Below are positions 25,237 to 33,187 of a DNA stretch of 46,668 nucleotides, piece after piece. Position numbers and translations under genes: made by a program. Under the pieces are notes generated by a model, which was not told the DNA's origin, did not search any database, and worked only from the letters and a program-made list of their open reading frames with translations. How positions within the stretch are numbered: the stretch's first letter is position 1; every line of letters begins with the position of its first letter. The DNA lies in NCBI GenBank assembly GCA_965652565.1, contig CBFGWL010000012.1:1-46668 (forward strand), written 5' to 3'. Source of the stretch: RSA11 sp965652565 (GTDB lineage: Bacteria > Actinomycetota > Thermoleophilia > Solirubrobacterales > 70-9).

Positions 25237-26084
25237 GCTCGGCCGCCCGGCCTACCGAGCGCGCGGGCGAGTTCGAGTTCGAGGGATACAGGCTGGCTTA
25301 CGGCGAGTGGGGCTCGGGCGAGCGCACGCTCGTGCTCGTGCACGGCCTGCTCATGAACCGGCGCATGTACGACCTGCTGGCGCCCGCCGTCGCGGCGCGT
25401 GGTTACCGCGTCGTCACGCTCGACCTGCTCGGCCACGGGCGATCCGAGCGCCCGCCCGAGATGCACCTCTACAACATGCCCGCGTTCGCCAAGCAGCTCG
25501 CGGCGCTGGTCGACCATCTCGAGCTGGAGCGACCCGTCGTGGGCGGGACCTCCCTCGGCGCGAACACCGCGCTCGAGTTCGCCGTCGCCAACCCCGGCCG
25601 GGCGCGGGCGCTGGTGGTCGAGATGCCGGTGCTCGACAACGCGCTGTTGGGCGCGTCGCTCTTCTTCACGCCGATCCTCGTCGGCCTGCGCTTCGCGCGG
25701 CCGGCGCTGCGCGGCGTCGCGGCGGTGACGACCCGGCTGCCGCGCTCACACTTCCTCGTGGACCTCGTGCTGGACTGGACGCGCCAGGACCCCGAGGCGT
25801 CCACCGCGGTACTCGAGGGCATCCTCTTCGGCCGCACGGCACCGCCCCCTCCCGAGCGGCGGCGCATCGCCGAGCCGGCGCTGGTGATCGGGCACCCGGG
25901 CGAGCCGCTGCACCCGTTCTCCGACGCCGGCAACCTCGCCGAGGAGATGCCGAACGCCCGCGTGGTGGGCGCGCGGTCGATCGTCGAGTGGCGCACGCGC
26001 CCCGCGCGCCTCAACGAGATCCTCGTGGAATTCCTCGAAGAGGCGTACGCCGCGGCGCCTGCGGCCGGGCGCGACGCCGCTTAG
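25233..26084 (+). CDS. Alpha/beta hydrolase-fold protein with an apparently incomplete catalytic triad
   Basis: 283 residues from GTG 25233, which overlaps the metF stop. N-terminal fold signatures are normal: LVLVHGLLMNRRMYD (oxyanion loop), VVTLDLLGHGRSERP, and the nucleophile elbow GGTSLGANTA with S107. The C-terminal part is unusual: the acid position reads GHPGEPLHP, with Glu for the common Asp, and the segment where the catalytic histidine is expected reads ARVVGARSIVEWRTRP, with no histidine. Either another histidine is used or the protein is not a classical hydrolase. Substrate unknown. Confidence 0.85.
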   Translation: MSSAARPTERAGEFEFEGYRLAYGEWGSGERTLVLVHGLLMNRRMYDLLAPAVAARGYRVVTLDLLGHGRSERPPEMHLYNMPAFAKQLAALVDHLELERPVVGGTSLGANTALEFAVANPGRARALVVEMPVLDNALLGASLFFTPILVGLRFARPALRGVAAVTTRLPRSHFLVDLVLDWTRQDPEASTAVLEGILFGRTAPPPPERRRIAEPALVIGHPGEPLHPFSDAGNLAEEMPNARVVGARSIVEWRTRPARLNEILVEFLEEAYAAAPAAGRDAA

Positions 26085-26136
26085 GCAAGGGGATCCTGGC
26101 GAGCCGGGGTCGGCTGTCCGCTACGCTCATCTGCCG

Positions 26137-26919
26137 ATGAGCACGCGTAAGGAGGAACGCGAGCGCCTGCGCCAGCAGCGGCTCGCCGCGCAGAAGGCCG
26201 CTTCGAGCTCGGAGCGGCGCCGCCTGATGATCGGCTACGTCGTGGCCGGGATCATCGTGCTCGCGATCGGCGGCGGCGTGGTCGCGGCGGTCGCGGGCGG
26301 CGACGATGCCTCCGTCACCTCCGGGGGCCAGCAGATCAGCGAGGACGATCTCCGGGCCGCCGGCATCAAGACGATGAGCGGCGTGATCAACGACTACGCG
26401 CTCGACACGCGGGAGGGCACGCCGCCGCCTCCGGTCCAGGAGGCGCGCCTCGAGCAGGCCGCGAAGAAGGCGAACTGCGAGCTGCAGCTGGACCTCAAGG
26501 ACGAGGGCAACCGGCACTTCGGCGAGAACGCGACGCCGCCCGACTACGGGACCGATCCCGCGAACTCGGGCGACCACATCAACCCCGACCTCGTGCAGGC
26601 CGACGGCGCCTACTCGGAGCCCGTCGAGCCCAAGTACTACGTGCACACGCTCGAGCACGGGCGCATCGTCATCCAGTACGCGCCCGACCTCCCCGAGGAG
26701 CAGCAGCTCGAGCTCAAGGGCCTCTTCGATGAGTCGCCCGAGGGGATGATGATCTCCCCGAACGACACGATGGAGCCCCAGGTGGCGGCCGCGGCGTGGA
26801 CGCAGCTGCTGCTCTGCGACTCCTACGAGGGCGCGGCGACCATCGACGCGATCCGGGCGTTCCGCGACACCTTCCGCGGCCGCGGCCCCGAGGACGTCCC
26901 GATCGTCCTCCCTGAGTAG
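26137..26919 (+). CDS. DUF3105 membrane-anchored protein
   Basis: 260 residues. A charged, probably coiled N-terminus (RKEERERLRQQRLAAQK) precedes one membrane segment (about 30-53), then an extracytoplasmic DUF3105 domain with the characteristic YYVHTLEHGRIVIQYAP and a cysteine pair (C in KANCELQ and LLLCDSY) that may form a disulfide. Many DUF3105 proteins sit next to copper or secretion genes, but no such partner is here. It is followed by a strong terminator, so it ends a transcription unit. No biochemical function is known to me. Confidence 0.88.
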   Translation: MSTRKEERERLRQQRLAAQKAASSSERRRLMIGYVVAGIIVLAIGGGVVAAVAGGDDASVTSGGQQISEDDLRAAGIKTMSGVINDYALDTREGTPPPPVQEARLEQAAKKANCELQLDLKDEGNRHFGENATPPDYGTDPANSGDHINPDLVQADGAYSEPVEPKYYVHTLEHGRIVIQYAPDLPEEQQLELKGLFDESPEGMMISPNDTMEPQVAAAAWTQLLLCDSYEGAATIDAIRAFRDTFRGRGPEDVPIVLPE

Positions 26920-26943
26920 CTTCGAGCTGACCGAGCGCTTGCA

Positions 26944-26972
26944 GGCCGCCCGTTCGCTGTGAACGGGCGGCC
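26944..26972 (+). terminator. Strong hairpin terminator after the DUF3105 gene
   Basis: GGCCGCCCGTTC (26944-26955), loop GCTGT, GAACGGGCGGCC (26961-26972): a perfect 12-bp stem. The following GTCCGTTTGTCACCCTTT is moderately T-rich. Confidence 0.85.
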
Positions 26973-27000
26973 GTCCGTTTGTCACCCTTTCCGGGCGAGC

Positions 27001-27064
27001 ACACGCCTTGGCAGCACCAGGTCCGCGCGGGGGGAGAGCGAATCTTTCGGGGTGGTGCCCGTGT
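27001..27064 (+). promoter_or_regulatory. Structured leader before the amidase gene, candidate cis-regulatory RNA
   Basis: Two nested pairings are visible: outer ACACG (27001-27005) with CGTGT (27060-27064), inner GCACCA (27014-27019) with TGGTGC (27053-27058), enclosing a purine-rich loop. It ends 18 bases before the amidase start. It does not match a riboswitch class I know. Confidence 0.3.
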
Positions 27065-27082
27065 TAGGGGATAGGGACCACT

Positions 27083-28336
27083 TTGCAAACAAACGCTCAC
27101 AAAACTCCCGCGAGGATCCTCCGGCGGATCGCTGGGGCCCTCGGGCTCGCGCTGGTCGCTGCGCTCGTCTGGGCGCTCGCACCGGCGTTCTCGATCCAGC
27201 CCTACGCGCCTGAGGTCGCCAACTTCAAGCAGGCCCTGCCCGAGGTGGAGCGCCTCGCCGCACCGGCGGCCCGCTCCGCGGCGCAGCACGACGGTCACGC
27301 GCATGCGGGCAAGGACGGGGTCGTCTTCCGCACGCCCGTGATCGAGGCGCCCGCGCGCTTCGACCTCGCGGGGCTCGCCGGCGAGATGCGCCCCTACGAG
27401 ATGCGGGCACGCGAGAGCGGCGGCGAGTGGACGCCGTGGACGGAGACCGGCTCCGGCGATCCCGTCTGGTTCGGCGGAGCGGACGAGCTGCAGGTACGCA
27501 CCCGGGGCTGGCGGCCGTCCGGGCGCCTGCACTACGTCAACGTCTCCGGCGACGCAACGCCGGTCGAGGGACTTCTGAACGACGCGCGCTCCGCGCTCAG
27601 CTCCGCGTTCATCTCGGCCGCGTCGCTACTCGGCGCGAAGGCGCAGGCCGCGCCCCCGCGGCCGGGCTTCATCACGCGCCGTGAATGGGGAGCGAACCGC
27701 AAGGGTCAACGCGGCTGCCGCCCACGGCGCAACCCCTCCTACGGTGGCGTGCGTGCGGCCGCCGTGCATCACACCGTGAGCGCCACCAAGTACTCGCGCG
27801 CCCAGGCGCCGGGGATGGTGCTCGGCATCTGTCACTACCACCGCAACAGCAACGGGTGGGATGACATCGGCTACAACGCGATCGTCGACCGCTTCGGCAA
27901 CGTCTACCAAGGGCGCGCCGGCGGTATGGGGCGGGCCGTGATCGGCGCGCACGCCCAGGGCTTCAACGCACAGACGACGGGCGTCGCCGTCCTCGGCACG
28001 CACACCAGCCAGAAGATCACCAAGAAGGCCATGAAGGGCCTGGTCCAGTTCCTCGCGTGGAAGCTCGTGCGTCACAACAAGACAGCCAAGGGCAAGGCGA
28101 AGATGCGCTCTTCCGGAGGCTCCGCGAGCCGCTACCCCAAGGGCAGGAGGATCAAGACGAAGCGAATCATCGGCCACCGCCGCCTCGGCCTCACGGCCTG
28201 CCCGGGCGACGCGCTGAACCGCCAGCTTCGCCAGCTCCGCCGCAAGACCCAGCGCCGCATCGAGAAGTTCGCCAACGCGAAGGAGCCGAAGGGTCCGAAG
28301 GACCCCGGCGACGGCAGCGGCGGCGTAGGCGGCTGA
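27083..28336 (+). CDS. Secreted N-acetylmuramoyl-L-alanine amidase, PGRP/amidase_2 type
   Basis: 417 residues. A membrane or signal segment (about 14-35) is followed by a beta-rich region (about 75-155), then the amidase domain (about 190-385). Zinc ligands are visible: H229 (in AAVHHTVSATKY), H365 (IIGHRRLGLTACPGD) and C373. The block NGWDDIGYNAIVDRFGNVYQ is typical of peptidoglycan-recognition amidases. The C-terminus is Lys/Arg-rich and Gly-rich and may bind anionic wall polymers. It should cleave the lactyl-peptide bond of peptidoglycan. The start TTG 27083 has no good ribosome site but gives a correctly placed signal. The 3' end faces the methyltransferase across repeats D and E. Confidence 0.9.
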   Translation: MQTNAHKTPARILRRIAGALGLALVAALVWALAPAFSIQPYAPEVANFKQALPEVERLAAPAARSAAQHDGHAHAGKDGVVFRTPVIEAPARFDLAGLAGEMRPYEMRARESGGEWTPWTETGSGDPVWFGGADELQVRTRGWRPSGRLHYVNVSGDATPVEGLLNDARSALSSAFISAASLLGAKAQAAPPRPGFITRREWGANRKGQRGCRPRRNPSYGGVRAAAVHHTVSATKYSRAQAPGMVLGICHYHRNSNGWDDIGYNAIVDRFGNVYQGRAGGMGRAVIGAHAQGFNAQTTGVAVLGTHTSQKITKKAMKGLVQFLAWKLVRHNKTAKGKAKMRSSGGSASRYPKGRRIKTKRIIGHRRLGLTACPGDALNRQLRQLRRKTQRRIEKFANAKEPKGPKDPGDGSGGVGG

Positions 28337-28364
28337 GCTCGCGGGCTCGCGAGGTGACCCCTCG

Positions 28365-28412
28365 CGAATTCGCGATTACGACGACCCCATCGTCGAAATC
28401 GCGCACTCGTGA
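28365..28412 (+). repeat. 48-nt hairpin repeat, copy D (core type 2)
   Basis: Same 13 + 19 + 16 plan: arm CGAATTCGCGATT, core ACGACGACCCCATCGTCGA, arm AATCGCGCACTCGTGA. It folds almost perfectly: CGCGATT and CGACGA pair with TCGTCG and AATCGCG around a CCCCA loop, with one A-A mismatch. Copy E starts exactly 60 nt later. The rest of 28337-28497 holds no gene. Confidence 0.85.
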
Positions 28413-28424
28413 ACCGCGCTCTCG

Positions 28425-28472
28425 CGAGTTCGCGCTAACGACGATCCCGTCGTCTTAACTGCGATCTCGCGG
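28425..28472 (+). repeat. 48-nt hairpin repeat, copy E (core type 2)
   Basis: Arm CGAGTTCGCGCTA, core ACGACGATCCCGTCGTCTT, arm AACTGCGATCTCGCGG. The inner stem GACGA/TCGTC and outer CGC/GCG are kept despite differences from copy D. It is separated from copy D by 12 nt, as in the A-B pair. Confidence 0.8.
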
Positions 28473-28497
28473 GAACGGGCGGCGCCCCACGCCGGCG

Positions 28498-29271
28498 CTA
28501 CCCCTTCCCACAAACCACGTAGAGCGTCTGGTCCAGCTCGCCGCGTTCGACGAGCGCTCGCGGGTCAGGATGCAGCACGCCGCGCGCCGCGTCCGGCGCG
28601 CACGCGAGGCCCTCCACGCGCAAGCCCGCGGCCTCGAGCTCCGCCGCGGCCTCAGCGGCCCGGTACCAGTACGTGTACGGGCCCGCGTCGCGCAGGGCCG
28701 CCGGGTTCACCTTGCCGCGCAGGCGCAGGCGGGGCATGAGCTGCAGCTCGCGTCCCGGGCGCCGCACGGCGCGCAGCGCGCGGAGGTACGCGACGAAGGC
28801 GCGCTGCACGGGCGAGTGCTCGCGCCCCTCCAGGCACAGGAACGAAAAGAGCGCCGTGCCGCCCGGACGCAGCACGCGCGCGGCCTCGGCGAGCGCGGCA
28901 CGCCGGCCCTGCGCGGACTCGATGGTGCAGACGATCTGCTGGAAGTAGATGAGCTGGTCGAACTCGGCGTCGCCGTAGGGCAGCGCGGTCGCGTCGGCGA
29001 CGCGGAAGTCGATCGCGCCGTCGGCGTCAGCGCTGCGCGCCGCGTCGATCAGCTCGGGGGCGAAGTCGAAGCCCGCGAGCTTGGTGAACCCGAGCGCGCG
29101 TATCGCCCGCACGATGCGCCCCCCGCCCGTGCCCGCCTCGAGCGTCGCGCCGTCCCGTACGAGCCGCGTCTCGATCAGCGCCCGCTCCTCGGGCTTGAGG
29201 CCCTCCGCACCGGCCCAGTAGTCGCGCTCGACCTCGCGGAAGAAGGAGCGTTGGTCGCGCGACTCGCTCAC
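28498..29271 (-). CDS. SAM-dependent class I methyltransferase
   Basis: 257 residues from GTG 29271, which overlaps the upstream stop as GTGA. The Rossmann methyltransferase motifs are in order: motif I ATLEAGTGGGRIVRAI, motif II KLAGFDFAPELIDAA, the DATALPYGDAEFDQLIYFQQ segment, and ARVLRPGGTALFSFLCLEG. It probably methylates a sugar, an acyl-sugar or a lipid in surface-polysaccharide assembly, since it is the last gene of a coupled run with the acyltransferase and glycosyltransferase genes. The substrate is not readable. A longer upstream frame overlaps the acyltransferase gene and was rejected. Confidence 0.88.
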   Translation of the reverse strand: MSESRDQRSFFREVERDYWAGAEGLKPEERALIETRLVRDGATLEAGTGGGRIVRAIRALGFTKLAGFDFAPELIDAARSADADGAIDFRVADATALPYGDAEFDQLIYFQQIVCTIESAQGRRAALAEAARVLRPGGTALFSFLCLEGREHSPVQRAFVAYLRALRAVRRPGRELQLMPRLRLRGKVNPAALRDAGPYTYWYRAAEAAAELEAAGLRVEGLACAPDAARGVLHPDPRALVERGELDQTLYVVCGKG

Positions 29272-30314
29272 CCGTCCCCCGGGCTCGGTGGGTGAGCGCG
29301 ATAGAGCGGGAAATAGCCGTCGGGCTGCGCGCCGTGGCGTGCCGCCCAGGCGGCGACGAGTTCGTCGTATGCCGCGGGCATGTGCACGCGCTTGGCGAGC
29401 CGCAGTTCCGCCCGCTCTGGCGAGAAGCTCGCCTTGAACCGGAAGATCCCATCGCCCGGGCGATAGCCGCCGCCGAGCACGAGCCGACGCCTGCCGGACT
29501 CGCGCGCCCAGCGGATCGTCTCGTGCACCACGGCGTTCGTCGGGCGCACCTGCTGGTGCGCGTGGTCGGCGCCGCCCAGGTACGAGTACACGTCCGCGTC
29601 GTCGTGCAGATACAGGGTCGCGGCGATCACCTGCCCGTCGCGCTCGGCCAGCGCGAACCGCGCGTTGTCCGGGAGCTCGCGGTGGATCGCCAGGAAATAC
29701 TCGAGCTCGAAGAAGTAGCTCGGCAGCGCCTCGTTGCGCTCCATCGTCGCGATGTAGATGCGGTGGAACTCGGCGATGTCGTCCTCGTCGCGCGCAGCGC
29801 GCACGCGCACGCCCTCGCGCTCGGCCCGTTTGACGTTCTTGCGGCAGGCGCGCGAGTAGGACTCGCGCCACAGCCGCTCCTCGTCGAGCGTCGTGTCCAC
29901 CCAGACGATCTCGCGGTCGAGCTCCGCCCCGCCGATGAGCTCGGCCCGGCCGTCCCACGGGTGCAGGTGCGCGAACTCGGCGACGACGCCCTCCGCCGCA
30001 AGCGCCGCCGCGATCTCATCGGCGAGCGGCGCCCCGTCGCCGTCCCGCGGCGCGAGGAGCGGGCCGGTGAACGGCGGCGTAGCCGTGTCCCAGCGCGCCT
30101 CGGCCGGGCTCCCCAGCTCGGCTGGAAGCGGCCGCAGAAGCAGCGGATAGGCGAGCCGCACACCGTCCGCCTCACCGACCAACAGGCGCGCCTTTACCCC
30201 GCCCAGCGCCTCCTGCACGCGGGCGAACCCGAGGCTGCCGAACACGCTCGCTGCGGCGGGCAGTGCCGCCTCCCACTCCCCCGCATCGCGTGTTGTCAGC
30301 AGGCGCACGCTCAC
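29268..30314 (-). CDS. FemAB-like GNAT acyltransferase of the polysaccharide locus
   Basis: 348 residues from GTG 30314 (GTGA overlap with the phosphoglycosyl transferase stop). The C-terminal half fits the GNAT_6/FemAB-like fold: SRACRKNVKRAEREGVRVR, FHRIYIATMERNEALPSYFF, VIAATLYLHDDADVYSYLGG and NAVVHETIRWARESGRRRLV then LGGGYRPGDGIFRFKASFSP. Relatives transfer amino acids or acyl groups to peptidoglycan or polysaccharide precursors and are common in exopolysaccharide clusters. Here it most likely decorates a sugar of the repeat unit. Donor and acceptor are unknown. Confidence 0.85.
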   Translation of the reverse strand: MSVRLLTTRDAGEWEAALPAAASVFGSLGFARVQEALGGVKARLLVGEADGVRLAYPLLLRPLPAELGSPAEARWDTATPPFTGPLLAPRDGDGAPLADEIAAALAAEGVVAEFAHLHPWDGRAELIGGAELDREIVWVDTTLDEERLWRESYSRACRKNVKRAEREGVRVRAARDEDDIAEFHRIYIATMERNEALPSYFFELEYFLAIHRELPDNARFALAERDGQVIAATLYLHDDADVYSYLGGADHAHQQVRPTNAVVHETIRWARESGRRRLVLGGGYRPGDGIFRFKASFSPERAELRLAKRVHMPAAYDELVAAWAARHGAQPDGYFPLYRAHPPSPGDG

Positions 30315-30907
30315 GCTTCGTAGAGCCCCTGGCCGGTGACGAGCAGCGAGAACGTCTTGGCGATGATCCGCACGTCGAGCCGGAAGCTGCGGTTCTCGAC
30401 GTACCAGACGTCGAGCTCGATCCGCTCCTCCCACGGGATCGACGCCCGCCCGTTGATCTGCGCCCAGCCGGTGAGCCCCGGCTTGACGGCGAGGCGGCGG
30501 CGCTGGTGCGGCGTGTACTCGGCGACCTGCTCAGGGATGGTCGGGCGCGGGCCGACGATCGCCATCTCACCGCGCAGCACGTTGACGAGGTTTGGGAGCT
30601 CGTCCAGCGAGGTCCGCCGCAGCCAGGCGCCCACCCTGGTCACGCGCGGGTCGTCCGCGGTGAGCGGGTCCCACACCCCGCCGAGCGGCGCGCCGTCGGT
30701 CATCGTGCGCAGCTTCCACATCTCGAAGAGCTCACCGTCGAGCCCCACCCGCTGCTGGCGGTAGATCACGGGCCCGCGGGAGTCGAGCTTGATCGCGATC
30801 GCCGCGACCAGCAGAAACGGCGCGGAGACGAGCAGCCCGGCGCCCGCCAGCAGCACGTCGAGCGCGCGCGGCAGGCCCCGCCGCGGCTTGCCGTCCGGCG
30901 CGCTCAT
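30311..30907 (-). CDS. Polyprenyl-phosphate sugar-1-phosphate transferase (PglC-like, minimal)
   Basis: 198 residues: a single re-entrant membrane segment (about 15-35), then the conserved catalytic core with VIYRQQRVGLDGELFEMWKL, RTMTD, RTSLDELPNLVNVLRGEMAI, VGPRPTIPEQVAEY and KPGLTGWAQINGRA. It lacks the four-helix N-terminal bundle of WcaJ/WbaP types. It starts a repeat unit by placing a sugar-1-phosphate on undecaprenyl phosphate at the cytoplasmic face. ATG 30907 overlaps the upstream stop as ATGA. The sugar nucleotide may come from the FlaA1/CapD-type dehydratase product (42230-40335), an inference. Confidence 0.94.
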   Translation of the reverse strand: MSAPDGKPRRGLPRALDVLLAGAGLLVSAPFLLVAAIAIKLDSRGPVIYRQQRVGLDGELFEMWKLRTMTDGAPLGGVWDPLTADDPRVTRVGAWLRRTSLDELPNLVNVLRGEMAIVGPRPTIPEQVAEYTPHQRRRLAVKPGLTGWAQINGRASIPWEERIELDVWYVENRSFRLDVRIIAKTFSLLVTGQGLYEA

Positions 30908-32034
30908 CGCGTGCCCTCCACGGGATCCCAAGTGATCGCGGGACCCGAGCGCAGGCGATCCCACAGGCCGATCAAAATCGACCCGGTCACCACCACGTAG
31001 TAGCGGGCGATCGCGAACGGGCGCGCCGGGACCACGTCGGCGAGCGCCGCCGCCAACAGCACGGCGACCTGCACCGCGAACGTCGCGATGTAGACCCAGC
31101 CCTGGCCGAGCAGCGCGATGTTCGCCGCGAACGCGATCAGGTGCAGGAACGGCGACGCGTAGCGCAGCGCGCGGTGCGAGAGCATCTCGTATGCGTACAG
31201 GGCGCCGTAGCCGCGCGGGGCGAGCATGGAGTCCTGCAGGAGGACTCCCCAGGTGCGGTTCATCATGCGCCGCTTGCGCTGGAACTCGCCGCCCACGCTC
31301 GGCGCCATGCGCTCCGTCGCGACCGCCGCCGGCTCGTACACCGCGCGCAGCCCGCGGCGCACCATCAGATACGGCAGGCAGAGGTCATGGCCCCGGTCGC
31401 CGGGCATGACCACGTAGGCGTCGCGGCGCACCGCGTAGATCGCCCCGTTCCCGGCGGTGATGCTGGCGAGCTGGGACTCGCGCTCGCGCACCCGCATCTC
31501 ATACCGCCAGTAGGCGCCCTCCTCGTTCGCACCACCCTCGCCAACGAGCCGCAGCTGCCCGCAGACGTAGCCCACCTCAGCCTCGCCGAGCCGCTCGACC
31601 AGGCGGCGCAGGGCGTCGGCCTCCCACATCGAGTTGGCGTCCGAGAACGCCAGGATCTCGCCGTGGGCGCGCGCCACCGCGGCGTTCTGGGCCGCGACCT
31701 TGCCGCCACGCGGCAGGTCGAGGACGAGGTCGGCGCCCGCCTCCTCGGCGAGCTGCGCGGTGTCGTCGGTCGAGCCGTCGGACGCGACGATGATCTCGAG
31801 CCGCTCGCGCGGATAGTCCGACTCCAGCGCGTTGCGAACGCGCTCGGCGATCACGGCCCCCTCGTTGTGGGCGGCGATGATGAGCGAGACCCGCGGCGTC
31901 GTGGCGCCGACCGCGCGCCGGCCCCGTCGCGGCGGGCGCAGGCGGGCGAGCAGCTCGAGCGAGAGCGGGTAGGTCACGTGCGTGTGCACCAGCAGCAGCG
32001 CGCACAGCCAGAAGATCAGGGCGACGAATCCCAT
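30904..32034 (-). CDS. Membrane glycosyltransferase family 2
   Basis: 376 residues. An N-terminal membrane helix (about 4-22) is followed by the GT-A domain: VSLIIAAHNEGAVIAERVRN, IIVASDGSTDDTAQLAEE, the SDANSM metal site, and the acceptor-side block VMPGDRGHDLCLPYLMVRRG. The QxxRW-type position reads QRKRRM. Three to four C-terminal membrane helices anchor it. The layout resembles processive or membrane GT2 enzymes, but the QxxRW motif is not complete, so single-sugar transfer is more likely. It lies between the phosphoglycosyl transferase and GT4 genes on the same strand and probably adds a sugar to the lipid-linked unit. Confidence 0.9.
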   Translation of the reverse strand: MGFVALIFWLCALLLVHTHVTYPLSLELLARLRPPRRGRRAVGATTPRVSLIIAAHNEGAVIAERVRNALESDYPRERLEIIVASDGSTDDTAQLAEEAGADLVLDLPRGGKVAAQNAAVARAHGEILAFSDANSMWEADALRRLVERLGEAEVGYVCGQLRLVGEGGANEEGAYWRYEMRVRERESQLASITAGNGAIYAVRRDAYVVMPGDRGHDLCLPYLMVRRGLRAVYEPAAVATERMAPSVGGEFQRKRRMMNRTWGVLLQDSMLAPRGYGALYAYEMLSHRALRYASPFLHLIAFAANIALLGQGWVYIATFAVQVAVLLAAALADVVPARPFAIARYYVVVTGSILIGLWDRLRSGPAITWDPVEGTR

Positions 32035-32045
32035 TGAACGCCGGA

Positions 32046-33170
32046 TTATCGGCTGAGCAGCCGTTCGTAGAGGTCAAGGGTCCGCGCGGCGATGGCGTCC
32101 CACGAGTAGGGACCGGCTGCAGCGGCGGCTGCAGCGGCCGCGAGCCGCTCGCGTTCGGCCGGGCTTTCGACCAGCTCACGCAGGGCCTCGGCGAGCGCTG
32201 CCACGTCGCCAGGCGGCACGAGGCGCAGGGTCCCGCCTTCGCCGGCGCGCGCCACCTCGGGGAAGCCGCCGACGGCGCTCGCCACGATCGGCTTGCCGAA
32301 CGCGAGCGCCGTGTAGAGCACGCCCGACTGATCGACCTCCCGGTAGGGCAGCGCGACCACGTCAGCGCGGCGGAAGATCGCGGGGATGTCGGCGTCGGGA
32401 ACGAAGCGCGTGATCAGGCGCACCCGCCCGGGCGCAGCCGCCGCCAGCTCCTCGAGCTCGGCGGGGTCGACGTCCAGCGGCCTGCCCACCACCCACAGTT
32501 CGGCGGCGTCCGCGTCGAGCTCGGCGAAGGCGCGCAGGAGCGCATCGACCCCCTTATAGGGGCGGATCAGCCCGAAGCTCAGGATCACCGGGCGCTCGCC
32601 CGCCCCGGCCAGCTCGGCGGGCAGGGGACGCTCGGGCAGGCGCGTGAGGTAGTCGAGCGCCCCGTGCGGGATCACGTGGATCCGCTCCGCCGGCACGCCG
32701 GCCTCCTCGCGCAGGCGCCGTGCGCCGTACTCGGCGAGCGCGATCACCGCGTCCATGCGCTCCAGCACGCGCCGGAAGCCGGCCGGGCTCCCCGCCCCCG
32801 GCCGCAAGAATCCGTGCGTCGTCAGCACGAGCGGCCGCTCCCGCGGCAGCAGGCGGGCGTCCACGGGCGGCAGCGGGATCCACTGGTAGTGGACGACGTC
32901 GGCGCGCCGGGCCGAGCGCCGGTGACGCAGCATCCCCGGCACGTGCTCGGCGAGCCCCAGCGCCCTGCGGGCGAGTGAGCCGCTCGGCAGTCGCGAGGAG
33001 CGCGGGTAGAAGAATTCGCTCACCGCGTAGCCTTCCGGCGCCGCCACGGGGCCGTGCACGAAGTGCGAGGTGACCAGCTCCACGTCGGCTCCGGCACGCG
33101 CGAGCGCGGCCGCCAAGGAGCGGTCGTATGGTGGCGTCTGGGCGGCCGGGTCGACGATTTGAACGCGCAT
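32046..33170 (-). CDS. Glycosyltransferase family 4 (GT-B fold)
   Basis: 374 residues. N-terminal acceptor domain with VDPAAQTPPYDRSLAAALAR and VVHYQWIPLP; C-terminal donor domain with ILSFGLIRPYKGVDALLRAF, LWVVGRPLDV, and SGVLYTALAFGKPIVASAVG. The usual E-x7-E donor motif is not intact: the first Glu position reads Gln/Ser. It probably adds a sugar to the growing lipid-linked oligosaccharide. ATG 33170 lies only 17 bases from the GTG of the divergent GT2 gene. It is 11 bases before the next gene of the run, with which it is likely cotranscribed. Specificity unknown. Confidence 0.9.
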   Translation of the reverse strand: MRVQIVDPAAQTPPYDRSLAAALARAGADVELVTSHFVHGPVAAPEGYAVSEFFYPRSSRLPSGSLARRALGLAEHVPGMLRHRRSARRADVVHYQWIPLPPVDARLLPRERPLVLTTHGFLRPGAGSPAGFRRVLERMDAVIALAEYGARRLREEAGVPAERIHVIPHGALDYLTRLPERPLPAELAGAGERPVILSFGLIRPYKGVDALLRAFAELDADAAELWVVGRPLDVDPAELEELAAAAPGRVRLITRFVPDADIPAIFRRADVVALPYREVDQSGVLYTALAFGKPIVASAVGGFPEVARAGEGGTLRLVPPGDVAALAEALRELVESPAERERLAAAAAAAAAGPYSWDAIAARTLDLYERLLSR

Positions 33171-33187
33171 CGGGAACGATTCTCGCG

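Noticed and set aside
28498..29958. 486-residue methyltransferase
   Set aside because: The N-terminal 229 residues are a frame shadow of the FemAB-like gene; GTG 29271 with a GTGA overlap gives a normal methyltransferase.
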